Assembly: GCA_937138955.1 (NCBI GenBank)
Contig: CAKZPJ010000281.1
Location: 1 to 13,279 of the forward strand
Reading direction: 5' to 3'
Origin: an uncultured Flammeovirgaceae bacterium
GTDB lineage: Bacteria > Bacteroidota > Bacteroidia > Cytophagales > Cyclobacteriaceae
DNA length: 13,279 bases
Position numbers and translations under genes: made by a program. The notes below the pieces were generated by a model that made no database searches, had not been told where the DNA came from, and saw nothing but the letters and a program-made list of their open reading frames with translations. Every line of letters begins with the position of its first letter. Within the stretch, counting starts at the first letter, position 1. Positions 1 to 6,972 of the stretch are shown here, piece after piece.

Positions 1-442
1 ACTTCCCCACTACTCCGGTGGCGTACCCAGCCGATTTGAGCAGCTCTGCCAGCGTGACGTTAGAAGTATCTAATCCGGTTTGACGGGTTTTGCCCCGGAC
101 GTAAATCACTCCTTCCATGCCAACCATCTGCTGATACTTCCCGGTAAGCAATGCAGCTCGAGTAGGCGTACAAACGGCTCCATTGCTATGATAGTCAGTA
201 AACATTAATCCGTTGGCCGCCATACTATCCAAATTAGGCGTCTGATAGCTCAGTTGGCCATAAGAACCCAGATCACCGTAACCTAGATCGTCGGCCATAA
301 TGATGACAAAATTGGGCTTTTGAACTTCGAGGCTATCAACCTGAGCGGATTCGCAGGCCAAAAAAAATACGATCATCGTTGCGAAATTGAAGGCTCGTAC
401 GGTAGCAGAAATATTCAGGAAGGCTAGTGTAGTATCTTTCAT
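1..442 (-). CDS. Sulfatase (arylsulfatase A-like), N-terminal part, cut by the left window edge
   Basis: About 147 residues of the N-terminus are present; the rest lies beyond position 1. Two family motifs are visible. The metal-binding Asp pair is in ADDLGYGDLGSYG (D51-D52). The active-site signature is CTPTRAALLTG, where C91 fits the C-x-P-x-R rule for conversion to formylglycine. Such enzymes hydrolyse sulfate esters on polysaccharides or small molecules and need a formylglycine-generating enzyme or anaerobic maturase encoded elsewhere. The N-terminus has Arg16, a hydrophobic stretch and FFLAC-ES around residue 30, which suggests a lipoprotein or periplasmic export signal, though the lipobox is imperfect. 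The ATG at 442 is the first in frame; Met23 (position 376) is an alternative that would leave a very short signal. The gene lies 77 bp downstream of the protease gene on the same strand, with a weak terminator between them. The substrate cannot be inferred from this fragment. Confidence 0.93.
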   Translation of the reverse strand, partial: MKDTTLAFLNISATVRAFNFATMIVFFLACESAQVDSLEVQKPNFVIIMADDLGYGDLGSYGQLSYQTPNLDSMAANGLMFTDYHSNGAVCTPTRAALLTGKYQQMVGMEGVIYVRGKTRQTGLDTSNVTLAELLKSAGYATGVVGK

Positions 443-465
443 TGGGGAAAATACCTAAGCTATAG

Positions 466-495
466 AAAAAAAGCTACTCCGATTAAGAATAGCTT
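466..495 (-). terminator. Candidate intrinsic terminator after the M6 protease gene
   Basis: Read on the minus strand, AAGCTA (495-490) pairs with TAGCTT (476-471) around a 13-base loop and runs straight into a tract of seven T (472-466). An overlapping alternative pairing, AAGCTAT at 457-463 with ATAGCTT at 489-495, also exists. It starts 25 bases past the protease stop. The stem is short and AT-rich, so termination may be partial and some read-through into the sulfatase is possible. Confidence 0.4.
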
Positions 496-519
496 GACGA
501 AGAGTGAAGTATAGTTGTC

Positions 520-3500
520 TTATTGTTTAATTAGGCGATATTGCTTTGTATTGTTTGGTAACTGCATTTGAAGAAAATAAGTACCGCTTCGTTGATTAGT
601 TAGATCAATAGTAGGTTGTACAGATTGTAACATTCCTTGAATGACAACCGCTCCCCGCAAGTCAAAAACTTGGAATGGTACTGACTTTAGCTCCTTTTTT
701 ATTCTGACACTAAACAATCCTTCACCTGGATTGGGATAAAAAATAATTTCTGACTCATTCAATTCGCCTTCAATCGAGGTTATCACTTCAGTTATTAGCT
801 CTCGAGTAATTGATTCCGCAGCCATATAGTTATCATTACCTTCTTGAGACGCCATTACGATTACTTTTGAATTGATAACCGTCAGAATGCCATCTTCCAG
901 CGTTCCTTCGCCCTCGCTAATCACAACCGTTACTGGTAGTTTCGAATCGCTATTAGCTTTAATTTGAAATGTATTATCTCCGGCAGGTATTACGTCTAGC
1001 GTAACTACTTGCGAAGCTTTGCTGACGGTGAATGAGAACTCAATGGTATCGCTCGGCGCATATTCTTCATTACCAGCCTGAAATGCCCGAATGGTAACCT
1101 CTCCTGCCCCAGTAATTGTTAATGTCCCGTCAGCGATCTCAGCGGGGCCTTCTACTTCGTAGACAAGCGGCAACTCAGAAGAACTTTCAACCGCTAACGA
1201 AAAAGGATTATCACCAAACACCGGATTATCCGGAAGCTGATAGGTAATTATCTGAGTATTGGTGCCTAATGGACTTTCTGATTCGGGAGGGTTTACCACT
1301 ACAAAAGTATGAGAAACAGTTCTGGCAGGGTTATACTCATCATTACCCGGTTGACCAATTGCCAGGGTTACCTCGCCCGCCTGTGTAAACGTCAGAGATT
1401 TTTCGTTACGCAGTACGCTCCCAACTAAGTCGATGTCAGGATTTAAACCGCTACTAACCGTTATTTCTAGGTTAACCACTTCATCCACTTCCACCGTGTC
1501 AGGCAAGGCTACTAGAGTAACTACTTGATTTTGCTTACTTGGTTCAGCTACTACGAAAGACTGTCGCTCTCGTACTGCCAAGTAGTTTTCGTTTCCTTCG
1601 TTATAGGCCTCTATGGTGATCTCACCACTTCCGGTTATTATTACTTGATTACCATCTAAACTGGCATTCCCACTAATAAGGGTAAATTCTACTGGAATAT
1701 CAACACTTGAAGTAGCTTCCAAATTGAATGGTTTATCGCCAGCCAACTTATCTTCTATTTCGGAAAACCTAATTGTTTGAGTGGCTTTGGTAATCTCAAA
1801 AGAGCGCTCAACCGAAGCGGCTAAAATATTTTTATTCCCGGCTTGACTGGCTTCCACTGTTACTATTCCGGCTTGTTGCACTACCAACGATTGTTCATCC
1901 AGATCAACCGAGCCTTCTTTGACTGAAAACGTAATTGGCAAACCTTGGTCAGACTCAGCCGTGAGTTTAATCTCTTTTCCAGCTTGATACACGACATCGT
2001 CTAATGCGTTGAAGTCAATAGTTTGGGGAGCTTTTTTTACGGTAAAAGAAACAGTTTTACTGTCTCCTCGGTAGTTACTATCTCCGCTGGTTGATGATTC
2101 TATTTCTACCTCGCCTGCATCAACAATTGTTACAGTATTCCCCTCTATTGTCACACTACCCTTTTTTACGGTAAAAGTAGGAATGAATTCGGGAGTTGAT
2201 GTTACTTGAAGGGTGAATGGGATGTCGCCGTAAGTTTTATCTGCTACCTGAGTGAAGGTAAGCGTAGATATAGCTTTATTTATCTGAAAAACAACCTCTA
2301 GTTCATCAGCTGAATACTCATCCGTTTCCTCAAGTACAACCTTAATTTTGGCTGTTCCAGCACCAGTAATACTGACTTGTCTGCCAGTAAGCTCAATGGG
2401 ACCAGATACTTTTTGGTAGCTGGTTTTCCCATCACCTTGAAAAGAAACATTCAGGTCAAACGGTCTGCTACCGTAAGTTTTCGCGGCTATTGCCTCTATG
2501 GTGAGTGCTGGGTCAATTTTCTTATTATCAATGCTCAGATTCCAAATGAGTGGTAAAGATGTGGACTGTTTATCCCCTAGCTTAATTTTAACTGTTTCTC
2601 CTTTTGTAAGCCATGCAGTAGTCAATTGCCCATTAGCTGAACTGGCCAGTAATAAAGATTCATCACAGCTTCTATAAATTGTGGCATTTGCATTCTGAAT
2701 AACCAAGCGACCTTCTTTTGGTAGGGTAAAAGTGTACCAGTAGTTTTCTTTTGGTAATGTGTTTTCACCATCTTGAGCATTCACAGCCAATTCGCAGCTA
2801 CTGCCACTTTCATCTTCTTTTTTCTCATAGTCAAAAGTGATAATGCCCTCACTTAGCTGAATATTTGCGATAGTAGCTCCGCTTTTTGTGCCTTCACCCC
2901 GGTCTTCGTAAAGATTGGAATTAGGATCTGAGGTATCGTTAAATTCAGTGCGATAACTACTTCCGGGAAATAAGTCTCCTTCATCACCTCGGTTTCTCTC
3001 ATAATCTAAATCATTTTCACCGTCGGCCTCCTCTAAATCCACGCCTTTGAAATCTCTACGGTTGTTCACATGTATACTCTCCGGATAACGATTAGTCCGC
3101 TCCGAGTCAACATGCCATATCGCCATCCCAGCTCCATTTAAGTATTCATCTGTTCCTTCTTTCTGCCTATTTTCTAATAAAAAATATTCGTTAGAATTAG
3201 GAGTAGTAATTTTGAATACTTCCCCGCTACTATCAGCGGGTTTTAGCTCATAACTGCCTGCCTGCTCAGTAATATCTCTTACACTAGCCCAGCCTAGTTT
3301 CTCTTTAGAGAATGCCGACATTCCAGCTGGATGGTTCTCCTTTCCGAGCCACCCCCCTAACCCCATCAGTCCCCATTCACCAATACCGTAGTGCTGATCA
3401 TCAGTCCCATCAGTATCATATAAATCGGGTAACCCCAGTAAGTGGCCAAATTCATGACAGAAGATTCCTATTCCAACAATACTATTATACCTAGCTCTTA

Positions 3501-4407
3501 CTTCTGGTTGAATGGTGTAGTCTTTAGCAAATTTCAACTCTGAGTTTCCATTTATAAGCGGAAGCGGTGATATGGAAGAGCGATGTGACCAAATGTAATC
3601 ACCTCCACCGCCTTCTTCATCTCCCATGCCAGCATGAATAATCATTACTCCGTCTACATTACCATTATTAGTATTGTCGTACTTGGTAAAATCTATATCA
3701 TCATCAAGAGCAGCCTTTAGGGCTTCTACTACTAACTCGCGAGCCCGCCCTTTTCCGTATTTTTCTCCGTAGTACGCATAATCATTCTTAGCCTGATACC
3801 AGCCTGCTACATCTACAGTAGGGTCAAAATTGCCGTGGCTATTTTTTTGAAAATAACTTTTAAAAGTTGGTTTATCCGACGGGCCATTAAACAGTTTTAA
3901 AAAATCTTCTTTCTCATATTTATGTTTCATGTCTGGGTACTCAATAAGAATAGCCAGTATCTTAACGTTACCCTGAGTTGGAACTACTGCGGCTGAGTTG
4001 CTTCTAGCATTAGAATTTATCGTCAAAAAGTGGTCACTAGCACTACCTTGAGTACCTATTAATTGTTTAGAAAGTCCTTTACGGACACCTAAAAGTTTCC
4101 GTTGCTGAAATATTGATCGGTCGGAAGGGTTCGTAGCAAGGATACCGGTACTTATTATTTGTCCATTCTCAGCAGTTGCGTATTCATAAAACCCTAACTG
4201 GTTTTTCATAACTGCGTATCCATCTTCAGTTACCATCCAATGGTTGTATGCACTGCCTCGGCTGATCACTCGAAGCGTTTGTCCGTCAGGTTGATTGACT
4301 GTAATTGAATAAGGGGCGGGTGGAGTAGTAGGAGATGTATTCTGAGCAAACAGAAAAGTAGAATGATATAGCAGAAAAGTTAACCACAATAAAGACAACC
4401 TAGCCAT
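520..4407 (-). CDS. Secreted M6-family zinc metalloprotease with MBG/Ig-like repeats and T9SS C-terminal sorting domain
   Basis: This is a 1295-residue extracellular protease. Residues 1-21 form a signal peptide with likely cleavage before Q22 (FLFA|Q). Residues 22-145 resemble the prodomain of bacterial M6 proteases, and the catalytic domain spans about 148-430. The zinc site is HEFGHLLGLPD, with H318, catalytic E319, H322 and probably D328 as third ligand; M348 in GLMGLGGW is the likely Met-turn. Residues 536-626 look like a beta-sandwich (PPC-like) containing C538 and C581. Seven roughly 80-residue repeats follow (633-1205). Residues 1217-1295 are a type IX secretion sorting domain: YPNPGEG, then FQVFDLRG, then a GTYFLQM strand and a basic end. 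The protein should cross the outer membrane by T9SS and be released or anchored at the surface. It probably degrades extracellular protein, but the specific substrate is unknown. The ATG at 4407 gives a complete signal peptide. A possible -7 element lies at 4556-4563. Confidence 0.95.
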   Translation of the reverse strand: MARLSLLWLTFLLYHSTFLFAQNTSPTTPPAPYSITVNQPDGQTLRVISRGSAYNHWMVTEDGYAVMKNQLGFYEYATAENGQIISTGILATNPSDRSIFQQRKLLGVRKGLSKQLIGTQGSASDHFLTINSNARSNSAAVVPTQGNVKILAILIEYPDMKHKYEKEDFLKLFNGPSDKPTFKSYFQKNSHGNFDPTVDVAGWYQAKNDYAYYGEKYGKGRARELVVEALKAALDDDIDFTKYDNTNNGNVDGVMIIHAGMGDEEGGGGDYIWSHRSSISPLPLINGNSELKFAKDYTIQPEVRARYNSIVGIGIFCHEFGHLLGLPDLYDTDGTDDQHYGIGEWGLMGLGGWLGKENHPAGMSAFSKEKLGWASVRDITEQAGSYELKPADSSGEVFKITTPNSNEYFLLENRQKEGTDEYLNGAGMAIWHVDSERTNRYPESIHVNNRRDFKGVDLEEADGENDLDYERNRGDEGDLFPGSSYRTEFNDTSDPNSNLYEDRGEGTKSGATIANIQLSEGIITFDYEKKEDESGSSCELAVNAQDGENTLPKENYWYTFTLPKEGRLVIQNANATIYRSCDESLLLASSANGQLTTAWLTKGETVKIKLGDKQSTSLPLIWNLSIDNKKIDPALTIEAIAAKTYGSRPFDLNVSFQGDGKTSYQKVSGPIELTGRQVSITGAGTAKIKVVLEETDEYSADELEVVFQINKAISTLTFTQVADKTYGDIPFTLQVTSTPEFIPTFTVKKGSVTIEGNTVTIVDAGEVEIESSTSGDSNYRGDSKTVSFTVKKAPQTIDFNALDDVVYQAGKEIKLTAESDQGLPITFSVKEGSVDLDEQSLVVQQAGIVTVEASQAGNKNILAASVERSFEITKATQTIRFSEIEDKLAGDKPFNLEATSSVDIPVEFTLISGNASLDGNQVIITGSGEITIEAYNEGNENYLAVRERQSFVVAEPSKQNQVVTLVALPDTVEVDEVVNLEITVSSGLNPDIDLVGSVLRNEKSLTFTQAGEVTLAIGQPGNDEYNPARTVSHTFVVVNPPESESPLGTNTQIITYQLPDNPVFGDNPFSLAVESSSELPLVYEVEGPAEIADGTLTITGAGEVTIRAFQAGNEEYAPSDTIEFSFTVSKASQVVTLDVIPAGDNTFQIKANSDSKLPVTVVISEGEGTLEDGILTVINSKVIVMASQEGNDNYMAAESITRELITEVITSIEGELNESEIIFYPNPGEGLFSVRIKKELKSVPFQVFDLRGAVVIQGMLQSVQPTIDLTNQRSGTYFLQMQLPNNTKQYRLIKQ
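793..2511 (-). repeat. Seven tandem MBG/Ig-like domains inside the protease (protein-level repeats)
   Basis: Residues 633-1205 of the protease contain seven units of about 75-80 residues, beginning near residues 633, 713, 794, 876, 960, 1050 and 1131. Each opens with a Q-x-I-x-F-like strand, most have a TYGD-PF-L-like turn, then a V-x-ITGAGEVTI-like strand and a Q-x-GN-x-x-Y turn. The KTYG signature of MBG (YGX-type) domains is clear only in units 1 and 2, is recognisable as GDKPF/GDNPF in units 4 and 6, and is lost in 3, 5 and 7. The units are diverged in DNA sequence, so this is an old expansion. They probably act as a stalk or a glycan/adhesion surface. Confidence 0.8.
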
Positions 4408-4555
4408 AGTCTTACAGTAAATCTTGAATCGTTCTCATACGTCCACTAGTTCTATATTACTAATAACATAAATTTTAGAAAAAATAGCTAAAATCCAAGC
4501 TAACTAATACAAAAACTACCAAAACAGTACGTAATAAAATCAATTCATTCTGATT

Positions 4556-4563
4556 CAAACATA
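4556..4563 (-). promoter_or_regulatory. Possible -7 promoter element for the M6 protease gene
   Basis: On the minus strand this reads TATGTTTG, an exact match to the Bacteroidota -7 consensus TAnnTTTG, about 150 bases upstream of the protease start. No TTG is present at the expected -33 distance, so support is only partial. If used, it would give a long untranslated leader. Confidence 0.22.
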
Positions 4564-4700
4564 TGTATTAGGTAAGCTGTATAGTTGCTAACTTTCTTTA
4601 TTATTAAATATTTAATTAGTTAAATGCAATTAAAAAGGCTAATTCTATTCAAAAAATCACATATTCTTACGCTAGCTATGTAGAACTAGATCTAAACAGA

Positions 4701-4734
4701 TTGATGTAAGATTTTCCCCTAAATAGTATCTTTT
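4701..4734 (+). promoter_or_regulatory. Promoter-like sequence ahead of the 29-codon ORF
   Basis: TTG at 4701-4703 is followed after 23 bases by TATCTTTT (4727-4734), one mismatch from TAnnTTTG. The spacing is at the long end of the range used by Bacteroidota promoters. Transcription would start near 4740, about 15 bases before the ATG at 4756. Confidence 0.3.
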
Positions 4735-4755
4735 TTAAATTGAAACCTGGTGATT

Positions 4756-4845
4756 ATGACCAAATCTGACTATGCGAATAGAGGAAAGCTCCTGAAAAAA
4801 ATAAAGTGGCTACTAAAGTACAAAAGATCAACCTGTACAGGCTGA
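4756..4845 (+). CDS. Possible 29-residue basic peptide (hypothetical)
   Basis: The frame starts at ATG 4756, has a stop directly upstream in frame (4741), and ends at TGA 4843-4845 inside the 3' arm of the palindrome at 4821-4852. The peptide starts MTKSDYANRGK, has a strongly basic core KKIKWLLKYKR, and ends STCTG. The core could form an amphipathic helix. A promoter-like element lies just upstream and a terminator-like hairpin at the end, which together outline a transcript of roughly 110-120 bases. I recognise no family. It may equally be a non-coding RNA or a chance frame, so the coding call is weak. Confidence 0.22.
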   Translation: MTKSDYANRGKLLKKIKWLLKYKRSTCTG

Positions 4846-4852
4846 TCTTTTG
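4821..4852. terminator. Strong palindromic, probably bidirectional terminator
   Basis: CAAAAGATCA (4821-4830) pairs perfectly with TGATCTTTTG (4843-4852). After one A/C mismatch, CCTG pairs with CAGG inside the stem. The A-rich 5' arm and T-rich 3' arm provide a U-tract on either strand. On the minus strand it lies about 155 bases past the stop of the 138-residue gene and insulates it from the protease gene. On the plus strand it would end the possible small transcript. Confidence 0.55.
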
Positions 4853-5007
4853 CTTCTACCATATAAACTACTACCTAAATATGTACTTTCAACGCTCGCT
4901 TTCTATTGAATGTTGATGAATTGTTAAAATTCAAGTAGTTATCACTAATCATTTAAGTATACCTTACAATAATCGCGATCATAATTTAGGTTCGTAGCTA
5001 TTGGTAG

Positions 5008-5424
5008 CTAATCTATTGGTTGGGAACGATTGATTTCACTCATTTGTAAATTCACTGTCTGGCGAGCCTTCTCCTCCGCTTCATCAAACCGAGTCATGAG
5101 TTCATAATACTCCCGATCTAACAGAAGATCGCGGGTTACGGTTAAATACTCGTTCACAAATATTGAAAAGAGGGCAGCGCGACGTGGGTTATCAGTATTC
5201 TCTGAAAAAAACTTGCGAATACTTTCTCCTACTCGATAAAAGCTATTTCCATCTTTTAATAAATACTTGTTGAAAGAATAGTGGAACATATCGCAGCTTA
5301 AAGCAAAATTGAATCCAGCTAAGAGACTCTTGTCCGGCATCACGCCTTTATATTCATTAAAAAATTGCTCTGCACATTCCGGCGCCTTTATTAGCTCAGG
5401 GTACTTTTCCATCACTTTATACAA
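5008..5424 (-). CDS. Hypothetical protein, 138 residues, unrecognised family
   Basis: I do not recognise this protein. It is soluble-looking, with no signal peptide or membrane segment, and appears mostly helical. Its middle is rich in aromatic residues (GFNFALSCDMFHYSFNKYLL, residues 37-56), and a charged stretch (DEAEEKARQ) near residues 114-122 could form a short coiled coil. The annotated start is ATG 5424 (MYKVMEKYPEL); Met5 is an equally possible start. The upstream sequence has no Shine-Dalgarno motif but has a well-formed Bacteroidota promoter about 30 bases before the start, so the gene is very likely expressed as a single-gene unit. It is divergent from the LOG-like gene (254-bp gap), and the palindrome at 4821-4852 probably ends its transcript. 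Codon composition is similar to that of the neighbours. Confidence 0.75.
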   Translation of the reverse strand: MYKVMEKYPELIKAPECAEQFFNEYKGVMPDKSLLAGFNFALSCDMFHYSFNKYLLKDGNSFYRVGESIRKFFSENTDNPRRAALFSIFVNEYLTVTRDLLLDREYYELMTRFDEAEEKARQTVNLQMSEINRSQPID

Positions 5425-5452
5425 TTCAAAAGTTTAAATTCTAATATTTCTT

Positions 5453-5483
5453 CAAATATATCGCATAAATGTAACATATACAA
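5453..5483 (-). promoter_or_regulatory. Bacteroidota-type promoter for the 138-residue gene
   Basis: On the minus strand, TTG (5483-5481), a 20-base spacer and TATATTTG (5460-5453) match the -33/-7 consensus TTG / TAnnTTTG with normal spacing. Transcription would begin around 5446, giving a leader of about 20 bases before ATG 5424. It is the best promoter match I found in the window. Confidence 0.55.
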
Positions 5484-5678
5484 TAAAAAGTATTAATTTT
5501 TTTACATAATTAGCCATTAATCGCCAATTATCGGGGATGTAGCTGCTTGCACCCTATGTGATTCATAACAAAAAATTTAATAAAATACTGTCTCAATACT
5601 GAAAACCCTATGATTATTACATGCTGAAGGGTTTATTGCTAATCAAAATTTATTGATCAGACTTTAACAACATCTACC

Positions 5679-6815
5679 GTGTCATCATCTATTAATAGAA
5701 CTGAGCGTACGTACCAAGAAATAGAACCACTTACTAAAGCGATAAAACAAAATTCCTCGCTAAAGAACTGTACGGTTCAAGGAATTGATTTATCAGAAGT
5801 GAATATAGATTGGTGTAATATCAGTATTGATAATACGGTTTTTCTGGGTTGTACTCTTAAAAAAGAAGATAAAAGCCAACTCATTAATCAAGGGGCTATT
5901 GTTTTTCCGAAAGTGGATCATCTTCCCTATGATCCCTACCGAACTAAGCTATATACCTGGCAAGAGCTGATGGACGGATATGACCCTAATAAAGATCAGA
6001 GTAAAGACCTGAAAATTTATCGCTATTTCATCCAGTATAAATTTAATCCACCGGTTAATGAAGCACTGTACCAGCGTATTCATGACCACGCTATTGATGA
6101 TGCTCTACGCGATTTTGCTGGATTTCAGGAAGGTGGACTAACTGAAAGAAAGTTCGTGGGATTTATGGGTGGGCATAGCACACTACGAACCGATCCATTC
6201 TACAAAAAGGTAGCACAAACAGCTAAGCTGATTACGGAAAAAGGATATACGGTGGCTTCGGGGGGTGGTCCGGGCATTATGGAAGCGGCTAACCTGGGAG
6301 CGTACTTTGCTTTTCAACCAGACACAGAGCTAGCAGATGCCTTAGAAACGTTACAGGTAGCTCCTCACTATACTGACAAAAATTTTATTGTCCAGGCGCA
6401 ACGGGTTATAGAGCAGTATCCAGAAGGTAAAAAAAGTTTAGCCATTCCTACTTGGTTCTACGGGCACGAACCTAGCAATTTATTTGCCTCTCATATTGCT
6501 AAGTATTTTTCTAATAGTATCCGAGAGGATACTTTGTTGGCAATTTGCTTGTACGGAGTAATTTTCGCACCTGGCAGTGCTGGTACAGTTCAAGAAATAT
6601 TTATGGACGCTGCCCAAAATCACTATGCATCCTTCAACTACCTTAGTCCGATGATATTTCTAGGGCAACAATGGTACGAGATTGAATCAATGATTTATCC
6701 CCTCGTAAGAAAGTTGTCTTACGGCAAACAGTACCACGATCTACTTTTCCTTTCTGATGATCCCAAGCGTATCGTTCAATTTATTTTAAACCATCAACCC
6801 CAGGCTAATTCTTAG
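5679..6815 (+). CDS. LOG-like Rossmann-fold nucleotide-binding protein with N-terminal pentapeptide-repeat-like module
   Basis: This 378-residue cytoplasmic protein carries the LOG/lysine-decarboxylase-like fold. Its motifs are GFMGGHS (161-167), GGGPGIMEAANLGA (195-208) and PGSAGTVQE (298-306), the last matching the phosphate-binding PGGxGTxxE with Ser in place of the second Gly. Members with these motifs are usually nucleotide phosphoribohydrolases that release a base from a nucleoside monophosphate (cytokinin-activating LOG, or nucleotide-salvage PpnN). Which substrate applies here is not visible. Residues 31-60 fit five to six pentapeptide units: Asp/Asn is the second residue in four of them, flanked by hydrophobic residues. 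The start is GTG 5679: the only in-frame choices are this and an ATG near residue 98 that would delete the front module, and an upstream in-frame stop lies at 5640. There is no Shine-Dalgarno motif. The TPR gene follows after 157 bp. Confidence 0.85.
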   Translation: MSSSINRTERTYQEIEPLTKAIKQNSSLKNCTVQGIDLSEVNIDWCNISIDNTVFLGCTLKKEDKSQLINQGAIVFPKVDHLPYDPYRTKLYTWQELMDGYDPNKDQSKDLKIYRYFIQYKFNPPVNEALYQRIHDHAIDDALRDFAGFQEGGLTERKFVGFMGGHSTLRTDPFYKKVAQTAKLITEKGYTVASGGGPGIMEAANLGAYFAFQPDTELADALETLQVAPHYTDKNFIVQAQRVIEQYPEGKKSLAIPTWFYGHEPSNLFASHIAKYFSNSIREDTLLAICLYGVIFAPGSAGTVQEIFMDAAQNHYASFNYLSPMIFLGQQWYEIESMIYPLVRKLSYGKQYHDLLFLSDDPKRIVQFILNHQPQANS

Positions 6816-6972
6816 CTGACCTAAACTATTCTTGCTTATCCGTTTGTTGTCATTATGGATGGTAAGATGGAAAAGTCACCAATTAAGAGAGTATGATAAA
6901 TGGCTAATTTGGCTGCCAGATGATTGATTATTCTATAATGTACATTTTCAGTTATCAACTTTCAATTGTTAT

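Larger units (their letters stand above)
4408..5007. other. AT-rich 600-bp intergenic spacer
   Basis: The spacer separates two minus-strand genes and has no long open frame. It holds the possible protease promoter near 4560, a possible tiny plus-strand unit (promoter-like 4701-4734, 29-codon ORF 4756-4845) and a strong palindrome at 4821-4852. The stretches 4564-4700 and 4853-5007 show only AT-rich sequence; I see nothing else there. Confidence 0.6.

Noticed and set aside
5603..5634. Inverted repeat AAACCCT / AGGGTTT in the divergent spacer before the LOG-like gene
   Set aside because: The stem is 7 bp with an 18-base loop, no T-run follows, and it does not cover a recognisable promoter or start. 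It is easily explained by chance.
6924..6948. TTG and TACATTTT upstream of the TPR gene as a promoter
   Set aside because: The spacer is only 14 bases and the -7 box lacks the final G, so it does not meet the Bacteroidota consensus well enough to annotate.
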